From Dipteris shenzhenensis (lineage: Eukaryota; Polypodiophyta; Polypodiopsida; Gleicheniales): a stretch of 64,000 nucleotides of DNA. The number at the start of each line of letters is the position of its first letter. Position 1 is the stretch's first letter. The stretch lies in the NCBI GenBank assembly GCA_047967505.1, contig CM106539.1. One strand, written 5' to 3'. Below the pieces are notes generated by a model that worked only from the letters and a program-made list of their open reading frames with translations, searched no databases and was not told the origin of the DNA. Both the position numbers and the translations under genes were made by a program. Positions 55,672 to 64,000 of the stretch are shown here, in pieces.

Positions 55672-57511
55672 GTAGGTCTTCTTTTGCTTTTATTGGAATG
55701 GTTTGGCAATTGATGCAGATATTCTCCCATAATGCGTATGCTTATTGTGATTGTGCCCGGTGCATGCCGGATTTGACCTACTTCTATTGGAAGCAGAAGA
55801 CTTGCATACATGCATGCATAACTGAAGAAAATGAGAATACATGATTAGGTTGCAACCACCGCCCCTCCCTGGAGAATCGTTAATCATTATTGCTAACATG
55901 CCTTAGGGCATGAACTAAGTGTATGGAATTGACACATCTTATGGGTCCCACACTGGCTGCTTCATGTGGCACTGCTTGAATCCTTGATTGAGAGTGTGCA
56001 CTATGCTGTCCCTGTACAAACTGGGCTGTGAGCCTAATATGGCTCAGCATCACTGGCTGCTGCTCAGGGGCCTATTGCTGCTTGCTACCTGCTTAGGGAT
56101 GCTCTGTGCTGCTAGAACGCTAACTGATGCTTGAGTGAGGAGGAAATGACACCCTCTTTTATACCTTGTCACCCTTCAGTCTGTAGGCTGACTTGAAGTG
56201 CAGACTGGACCAGCCTGGCTCCTGTCAGGCTGGCTGGTGCTTAGCTGCTGGGCTGCCCGACATACTGCTCTGCTGGCCCTCCTGCTGCTCTATTTAGCCG
56301 TTTCTCCTCTGCTGACACAGGCCACATACCTGCTGATTTCTTATGGCTGCCCCATGGCATTGCATAGGTTGCTGCTGCTGCTGCTGCTTGTGCTGATGCA
56401 GTCATGACGCCTGCCTATCCTGATGTTTTTTTGGGCAGGCCTAGGCCCGTTCCTGTTGAGCCTTAGCTGCTCTACTGAAGTGGCATCAGCTTGTCATGAC
56501 ATCATCCAGCAGATGTATGCGACAATGTTTACACTGTAAAGTGCCAAGTTCTGTGTCTAGAAAGGTAGCACTGCACCCTGCATTTAAGCTTTATTTCAGC
56601 ATTTCCATGTACTACATTTGTATGTGATTACCCAGGTCATTCTCATAAACCATGAGAGACGGACATGCCAAAAAACACATTTCAACCAGAGTTAGACTTT
56701 TGATACAGGTTCTATGAAGGAGAGTAACCTTGTGCGCATATTGTTTGTGAATGATGGAAATGTATGCACACAAACGTTTCTGCTTAAGTTCAATGTGTGT
56801 GACTGAAGAATGCCAGAGATAGTAGCAAGCCCTTGTAAACTCTGTAATGCAGTTTAAGCACACCCTTTGCTACAAAGCAATGCAACACAGTTTATCTAGG
56901 CAAGATTGCAGATATCTCATTCCTAACATTTATTTACTAAGTTAGTGTACCAGCATTTAGGCACTGCTGGCAGATGTGATGTATTTCAATTTATCCAAAT
57001 TCTGGTATTTCATAATATAGTGTATGTACCCTGTATCTTTGTGTCTGTGACTTGATATAGATAATGGAAGGCCTTGAGTAATATGCAAGTCCTTCAAAAT
57101 CATTGATCACAATTGCCTTATCAGGATGAGCAATATTTTTTGCTTTAACTGGGTTGTTTCTGAGCTTATGTGCATTATGGATTCATTCTGGACGTAGTGA
57201 TGTCACATGTGAAGTGACAGTTAATTTCCATGTCCTGGAATTCAGAGAGCTTATGTTATTCCTTGTGCTGCATGGTGTGCATGTCATGCAAGTAACGAGT
57301 TTGTTCTTGCCATCTGAAGCTCTTTCTAATCATGAAAGAGGAGGTAAATTGGATGGGACTGTTGAAATAGGGCAGCGCTGGCCTGAGCCCCATCAAAGGA
57401 GCATTAGGATGGCCTGGGGATACTTTGTAAGGGTGTTATTATGCCCTGCTTTTTGGGGCAGGCACGTGGTGCAGCATGAGTTGTAAGAGGCTGTACTACA
57501 GCATCCCCCAC
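55672..57511. other. Possible APC7 intron containing LTR-like pieces
   Basis: No exon was recognised. Repeated cctgctgctg and ggctggctggt words and TATA-like tataaaag on the minus strand (about 56160) recall the LTR-like segments at 43 and 48 kb. The rest is AT-rich. Confidence 0.4.
56369..56397. repeat. (TGC)n short microsatellite
   Basis: Six or more TGC units within the region near 56370. Confidence 0.8.
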
Positions 57512-57930
57512 TGTTGTGGAAATGACCCTGCAGTCACCAGTGGGTCCTTTATATGGCCTGCAGGCCAGTCAGCCAGCCAACGAGGCTGCTCAGTTGACTG
57601 ACCAGTTCCAGCCCAAATAAAAGCCTCTCCACCCTAGTCTCTCTGGTACAGTTCTTCCTTACTTGTGCCTCTTGACACTTGTTCCTGTCTCCCCTAGCCT
57701 ACCTAAACCTCTCCCTGCGTGGAGCGGGAGTTCTGGTGCAGCAGAGGTTTCTTCACCTTGTTGGAACCCTACATTGACTGTTTGTTCAAGATTTCACTAT
57801 TTTGGTTGCTGCAATGTATTCACAGTTCAATTTATTGTGTGTTCTTTGAGTTGTTTACAGAAGTTGAATGTGTGTAGTGCATGTTGTGTGAACTTTCTAT
57901 CTTGGACAAGCCTCTCTTTGTTTTTCTACA
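57512..57930 (+). repeat. Putative 5' LTR, followed by a primer-binding site
   Basis: Starts TGTTGTGG and ends TTTTTCTACA at 57930, directly before TGGTATGAGAGCCC. Its right border is clear; the left border is the nearest suitable TG. A second primer-site-like TGGTATCAGAGCC at 58084 leaves open that the LTR reaches 58082. Confidence 0.55.
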
Positions 57931-58083
57931 TGGTATGAGAGCCCAACTAGCACTCAATTGAGCTAGGAACAAAGAAAGCATCACCAAGTTCATGTGTAGT
58001 CTTCTCTGTCTCTTCTCGCTTTCCAGTTCTCAGTTTGTGTGTGTGCTCTCTTTTGGTCGTTGAGATCCGCTGAGCTTCTCACA

Positions 58084-58099
58084 TGGTATCAGAGCCAAA
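58084..58099 (+). other. Primer-binding site of the plus-strand copia element
   Basis: TGGTATCAGAGCC, the classic initiator Met-tRNA complement, about 230 bp before the gag start. Confidence 0.75.
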
Positions 58100-61000
58100 G
58101 GTTGGCTAAAGATTTGTGCTGTGAAGTGGGCCTGGAGCCAGCGAGCTATGAAGTATTTTGGGCTGCTGTTTGGAGCTCTTCAAAGAGGAGGACAAGGAGG
58201 TGATTTTCTTCATTGTCTTTTGCCAAAAGCCCCTTGCCTCTCTTCTTCCTTCATACCGCTTTCTCTTATCCTCCCACCCAATTTTCTCCTTCTATCTACT
58301 TCCTCTGCCGTTCGACATGGCTATCCTGTCAGAGACGGCAGAGAATAAGGTGAAGATTCTGGTATTACCCACCTTCCCAGTAGATCGTCAACTGGATGGG
58401 AATAACTACAGTGTTTGGCGTGTTATGATAGAGTCCATCTTGCAGTCATATGACTTAGCATACTTCATCTTGGTGGGTGTAAAAAGGCCAGACCCCCGTG
58501 CACAATGGACTTAGGGATCCTAGACCAAAAGGAGGCCGAGAATTCGGCTCAGCTCTGGGACAAAATCAATGCAAGGGTACATTCTTTCATTTTCTGAACT
58601 GTACTCAAATTATAAATCATGTGAAGCATGTGATGGTAGCCAAAAGCATATGGGAGCACTTGGCATTCTTGTATAAAAGGACCTCTCCCATGAAGAGAGT
58701 TTCTCTAGAAGTTTAGATGAGGGTGTTAATTCCTCATCGATGCAGGAGCATATCAACAAGCTCCCAGAGCTTCAATAGGAGATTCTTTAGGTGGAGAAGG
58801 AGATATCCTCTAAAGTTGTCTTCTCAGTATTCTGCATTCTATTCGTCCTTGATTACTAGTGGTAGGATGAATACATTGACTTGGGAAGAATTGGTACCAA
58901 TGGTGCTCAACCAGGAGGAGAGATTCAGAGCCCTTCCCATGATGGGAGCTCAGAGGCCTTGACAGCTCCACAAAAGGGAAAGAATCAAGGCATACAGATC
59001 TCTGACAGAGGGCAGATACAATGAATGAAACATTCAAGTCGGAGCATTCGTGCAATCATTGTGGCCAAAAGGTCACAATTGGAGGAAATGTCCTCTACGG
59101 ACAGCTAGCAAGGGTACCGGTTCCTCCTTTGCAGCCGTTACTCCGTCCTTCATCCACATTGAGATTCTCGATTCTCTGCACCTCTTTTGGAGAGGGGGTT
59201 GCCAAAGATTCCAGGACCTGGATTGTCGATAGTGGTGCATCTCGCAATATGAGCCCATCTCCAGCCGGACTCAAAAGATTTTGTGGTTTTGGGGTGAGAT
59301 ATTTGCATCAACGACAATTCTATCATCCAAGTTCGTGGTGAAGGCAGTCTCGACATCATTCACGACGACAAAGGGGGGATGCACTTCTTGAAGGTACTGT
59401 TTGTTCTAGCCCTTGGTTTCAATTTGCTGTCAGTGTATGAGACCTGCAGGCTTGCCACGATTTTGTTCATGAAGATTTTGTGGAGGTCAGGGATAAGGCT
59501 ACCGGCCAGGTAGCTCACACTAGTATGGTGGATCATGGTATATATACTTTGTCAGGTCTCTCTTTGATATGGCTACCCCTTTCGATGATTTGTGGCATTT
59601 CCACTTTGGTCACGTGAATGTTGGACTTCGCAGAGCTGTCTGAGAACAAATAGTTCTTGGTCTCCCTGATGTGGGCAGCAAGCATGGACAGTGTCGATCT
59701 TGTATGTGAGGGAAGCAACATAGAGAGGTATTTCCAAAGCAGGCATCGCGACGGGCTTCTACATCTCTGGAGATGGTTCACGTGGATTCTGTGGACCTAT
59801 TACAGTTACTAGACTTGGAGGTGCGCTTTATTTCATGCTGCTAGTTGATGATTTCAGCCAGTTTATGTGGATTTATTTCCTGGCTCAAAAGGCTTTGGAC
59901 TTTTCCCGACTTAAGAAATGGTGTGCTCTTGTGGAAAATGAATCAAGATTCACAGTCAAAACCCTTAGGTCTGATAAAGTAGGAGAGTTTTATTCCCACT
60001 ATCTTTGAGGAATTTTGTGTGACAAAGGGCATTAAATGGTAATTTGCCAATACATGGACTGCCTCGGAAGCAGGGGTAGTTGAGTGGAGAACATAACCGT
60101 GGTGGAAATGTCTAGGCACATGTTGGCATACCGAGGCGTTTCTCGGTTCCTTTGGGTAGAGGCTATAGCTATGGCATAACATATCCTCAACCGTTCTCCG
60201 ACCTCTGCTGGTGCGAAGGTAACTCCCTTTGAGTCCTACTTTGGGAGGAAACCTGATTTTTATTATTCTGTGTATTCGGATGTGACGCCTTTGTCCATAT
60301 TCCCAAGAAATAGAGGGGGAAGATGGGTGTTAAATCCACGCAGATGATCTTTGTGGGCTACAACTCCCAGTCGATAGGATACCAGTTGTATGACTCTTTG
60401 AGGTGAGAGATTGTCCTTAGCAGGGATGTTTTTTATGAACAGATTCCAGCCACTATCACTATGATTGAGGCGCCACCTGTTATTATAGAGCCGGTTGATG
60501 ATGATGATGATAGTATTGATGTTCTTGTGCCTGAGCCACCACAGGTACTAGCAGCTATTCGAGATGATCTACCTGAGAGTGATCCGGATAGTGACCTAGA
60601 TGATGATACACCTCCTCAAGCCGCAAGGAAGAGTTCAGGGTCAGGTCATCAGAAAGTACCCCGGTGGTTGATTGAAAACCCCCGTGACTCTGGGGTAACA
60701 GATATTCCTTCTTCATGGCTCAGGGAAGAGGGCGGACCACGTAGATCCTGACATACCGAGGAGAAGGTTCTGGAGGCAACCCCACTTCATAAATATTACT
60801 CCTTGATGTCTTGTATACAAAAGACAAAGAACCCTCATCAGTATTGGAAGTGCTTCTCAGGAGCATTGAAGAAAGCAATGGACCTGGAGTTAGAATCTAT
60901 AAGACCACCCGATGGGATTGTGGATAAACATAAAGCCCGTCTTGTGGCCAAAGGATACTCACAGCGGCCTAGGATCGATTATGAGGACATCTTCGCTCCA

Positions 61001-61585
61001 GCTGCCAAGATGGCCACTCTCAGGACAATATGCTACTTTGTGTCACAGAAGCAGTATGTTCAGGAGCTTCTAAATGCTTTTCACATGTCACAGTGGAGAT
61101 CTATCTCTTATCTCCCATGGACCCCAACACCAAACTGTCTAAGTATGATCCTAGTGAGCCAGTGGATGCAGGACAATACCGTGAGCTGATCAGATCTTTG
61201 ATCTGGTTTCTTAATACCAGGTTGGATCTGTGCTACTCCATTGGGCTATTGAGTTCATTTATGCAGACACCGAAGAAGACTCATTGGGATGTTGGCATTA
61301 GGGTCCTCAAGTGCATCCAGGGTACTCGTTTGAGGGCTATTATATCAATCAAGGCAGCAGTCCAGGATCCATCTACTATGTTAGAGTGATTCAAACTGGG
61401 GTGGAGAGTCATACACTCATTGTTCGACAACTGGCTATTGCTTCATGTCGGCACAACATCAATCACATGGAGCAGTAAAAGGCAACCCACTGTAGCCCTG
61501 TCTTCGACCGAGGCTGAGTACCGGGCCTCTTGTTCTGCACACTGTAAGGAAGTTTGGCTTCACTAGTTACTTCGGGAGATTGGTG
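58100..61585 (+). pseudogene. Ty1/copia polyprotein, decayed and internally deleted
   Basis: Gag starts near 58317 (MAILSETAENKVKIL) with LDGNNYSVWRVMIESIL. A damaged zinc knuckle lies at about 59045 and the protease signature RTWIVDSGAS at 59211. The integrase finger HFHFGHVN with CRSC is near 59600-59710. An acidic linker (DDDDDSIDV) follows at 60495. RT is represented by [13 protein letters not shown] and [16 protein letters not shown] (60926-61020), then jumps from QKQYVQ to LLNAFHMS (about 61055). The YVDD core is therefore missing. The RNase H end ([15 protein letters not shown], then QPTVALSSTEAEYRA) runs to 61585, where a younger element interrupts it. Many stops; not functional. Confidence 0.85.
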
Positions 61586-61851
61586 TGAGAAAGAAAGGAA
61601 GCAAGAGCAAGAGTGAGCAAAATGGAGAGAGTGAACTGAACGTAGTTCACTTCCCAAAGTGTACTGAACTGAAGTGAAGTACAATGAAAGAGATGAGGGT
61701 TTTGTCTAAGTAGCAAAACCCTATCTAATCACTAACTGTAGTTAGAGATTAGACCGTGGTTAGGGGAAAAAACCTCTAAGAGGGAAAAGTGCCTTTAACC
61801 CACTTATTACATACCATGGCCACTGCCTAGAATATAATAATAATTCTAACA
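61586..61851 (-). repeat. 3' LTR of the minus-strand copia element
   Basis: On the minus strand it starts TGTTAGAATT at 61851, directly after a purine tract ending in gcaggggg, and ends tttctttctca at 61586. It lies within the RNase H region of the older copia. Confidence 0.85.
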
Positions 61852-64000
61852 CCCCCCTGCAGTGCCAATGTGGTGTACAAGGTAGTGATCAATCCCCAAA
61901 AGGAGATAAGTTTAGGGCAACTCCGAAATGCCTCAAACTTCTCACGTGGAAGTGCTTTGGTGAAGATGTTTGCAACATTGTCATGTGTTGACACATAGAT
62001 CATATTGATCTCCCCTGCATGCAGCTTCTCTCTGACATAATGATAATGAACGTCAATGTGCTTCGTGCGAGCATGGAACATAGGACTCTTTGCCACTGCT
62101 ATAGCACTTTGACTATCAATGAGAATTGGAGAAGGACCCTCCAATATGAGATGAAGATCAGCGAACAAACGTCGCAGCCAAACACACTCAACTGTTGCTG
62201 TGAAAGCTGCCCTGTACTCAGCTCCTTATGAGGAAGTAGCCACTGTAGATTGCTTCTTGCTCAGCCAAGAAATGCAAGTATTGCCTAAAAAGAAACAATT
62301 ACTACTAGTGGACTGCCTGGTATCATAGTCTCCAGCCCAATTTGAATCATTGTAAGCATGCATCTGTAAGTCACCCCCCCTGGGAAACATCAAGCCAAAA
62401 GACTTTGTGCCTTGCAAATATCTGAAGATGCGTTTTACAGCCTGCCAATGTGTTGTCTTTGGGATGTGCATATATCTGCTTACCTGAGATACTTCATACT
62501 AAGTATCGGGCAATGTATTGCACAAGTAGATGAGGCATCCAACAGCTTGGCTGTAAAGTTTGACATCCACTGATTCACCTGCATCATACATAGTAAGCTT
62601 CAGCCCCGGCTCCATGGGAGTGGCAATAGGCTTACAATCATGCATGTTGAACCTATCCAAGAGTTTCAGCACATACTTGGATTGAGACATAACGATGCCA
62701 CGTTTGTCTTGTATAAATTGGATCCCCGAATAAAAATTTAACATGCCCAAATCTTTAATGTCAAATTCAGCTTTCAACTCAGCTTTGAAATCTGCAATTA
62801 TATCCTCATTTGACCCTGTGAGCAGAATGTCATCTACATAAAGAATGATGACCAAAATATCCTCCCCATCCTTCTTGATGTAGAGGGCGCTTTTCGTGGG
62901 ACTATTGTGTAATCCCTTACTTGCTAGGAATGCATCTATCTTGGCATACCATGCACGTGGGGCTTGTGTGCCCGAAAGTTCAAATCGAGGAGGTTGCTTG
63001 ACATAAATTTCTTCCTGCAAGTCCCCATCAAGGAAAGCTGTTTTTATGTCCAACGGATGGACATTCCAAACAAAATTTGCAGCCATTGCAATAACTGACC
63101 TTATGGTGGTCATCCAAGATGTATGAGCAAAAGTCTTCTCATAATCTATGCCCTTCTTTTGTGCATGGCCTTTGGCAACCAGCTTGGCCTTGTACCTATC
63201 AATAGACCCATCTGGCTTCCTTTTGACCTTGAAAACCCACTTGGTATCAATGGCATCCTTACCTGGTGGCAAATCCACATCCCAAGTCTGATTTTTTTCT
63301 ATGGACTGCAACTCATTGTGCATGGCATGCATCCAATGCACATTATCCTTTGCTTCTTCAAAAGAGTCAAGCTCCTCTTCATCAAGAAGAGTCCTTGCAT
63401 AAGCTGTCTCAACTAAAAGAGCTCCCCCTGCGTGCCTTGCTGCACTACGAGTCCTGCCAGGCAATGGGGCCTCAAGCCTACTCTGCCTGAGAGTCTGTAG
63501 CAACCAATTCGGGACTGTTTTGGCTGCGTGTATCTCTTGAATCTCTTGCCTAACAACTTCATCCACACCTTGTGGAGGTACAAAATCAGCCGGTGGCTGA
63601 ATCGGGGCATGTGGATTAGGAGGGGGTTGTTGTAAATTCTGGTTTTCAGGGGGGGAACCAAATGCTATAGGAAGCATCCCCTTAAACACATCATTGAAGA
63701 AACTGGAATCTGAAATTCAGCATGTGTATGCGCTGAATTTTCAGAGAATATAACATCTCTCCCCACAAAAATCTTGCATGTAGTAGGATTGTAGAGACGA
63801 TAGCCTTTGCTTTGTGAACTATACCCCACAAAAATGCATTTAAGTGCCTTATCTGACAACTTGTGTCGAAACTCCACAGGCACGCGGGCATATGCAACAC
63901 AACCAAAAACTCTGAAATGGTCCAATGAAGGCTTTCTCCTATGCCATGCTTCATAGGGAGTGATTGTCTTTAAAGCCTTTGTGGGAGCCCGATTCAAAAT
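61852..64000 (-). pseudogene. Younger Ty1/copia pol (integrase end, RT, RNase H), running off the right edge
   Basis: Minus strand from 63997: integrase end (TPYEAWHRRKPSLDHFRVFG, FVGYSSQSKGYRLYNP). RT follows with DTKWVFKVKRKPDGSIDRYK, DIKTAFLDGDLQEEIYV and LYVDDILLTGSNEDI (YVDD at 62840-62829). RNase H has SNWAGDYDTRQSTSS, ILIDSQSAIAVAKSP, RTKHIDVHYHYVRE and VANIFTKALP. Lesions are few: a frame slip near 63700, a stop near 62497 and one near 62226. All catalytic blocks are present, so it is the youngest retroelement in the window. Its 5' LTR and gag lie beyond 64000. Confidence 0.9.

Noticed and set aside
1-64000. tRNA, rRNA, CRISPR array or organelle DNA insertion
   Set aside because: Looked for cloverleaf ends, spacer-repeat patterns and familiar chloroplast or mitochondrial gene text; none was found by eye.

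Overview
This window is nuclear DNA from a land plant with a large, repeat-choked genome. The signs are introns, a plant-specific ASR gene, an AP2/ERF relic, a probable APC7 first exon, and Ty1/copia, Ty3/gypsy, LINE, TRIM and DNA-transposon copies nested in one another. A fern, lycophyte or gymnosperm fits better than a compact angiosperm, but that is inference from general character only. Host genes are few: a two-exon ASR gene (5.5-5.9 kb, minus), a dead ERF gene (2.8-3.4 kb, plus) and an APC7-like first exon (55.6 kb, plus).

The main discovery candidate is a 13.7-kb DNA transposon at 14204-27916. It is flanked by 9-bp direct repeats (GTCAAAGGG) and has inverted termini containing AAAAAGCGAGCG. 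It lies inside the zinc-finger part of an old gypsy integrase, whose reading frame resumes across the insertion, so both ends are well supported. It carries two divergent multi-part genes. The minus-strand gene is a MULE-like DDE transposase with a WRKY/GCM1-type zinc finger. The plus-strand gene has many introns and combines a ParB-like domain with a bacterial-type (N4/N6, beta-class order) DNA methyltransferase. Between them lie a bidirectional leader, a captured EF-hand (calmodulin-like) gene fragment, and a family of GTTAAC-centred palindromes up to 100 bp long. Both genes carry stops and frameshifts, so this copy is a fossil. A 278-bp MITE at 53183-53460 has the same termini and a perfect 9-bp duplication (TCTCTACCA) inside a LINE reading frame, which confirms the family and the 9-bp target rule.

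Layout: 0-14 kb is AT-rich, with the host genes, a gypsy integrase relic and local tandem repeats. 14.2-27.9 kb is the composite transposon. 27.9-37 kb is the rest of the target gypsy followed by AT-rich tandem repeats and GC-richer unassigned sequence. 37-40.8 kb is a LINE split by an 850-bp TRIM element. 41-47.6 kb holds repeats, a copia scrap, LTRs, a gag-only retrotransposon, an inverted LINE copy and a gypsy RNase H fragment. 49.2-52.2 kb is a gypsy element whose middle 0.9 kb is inverted. 52.2-55.4 kb holds LINE parts and the MITE. 55.6 kb is the APC7-like exon. 57.5-61.6 kb is a decayed copia element, invaded at 61.6 kb by a younger minus-strand copia that runs off the right edge.
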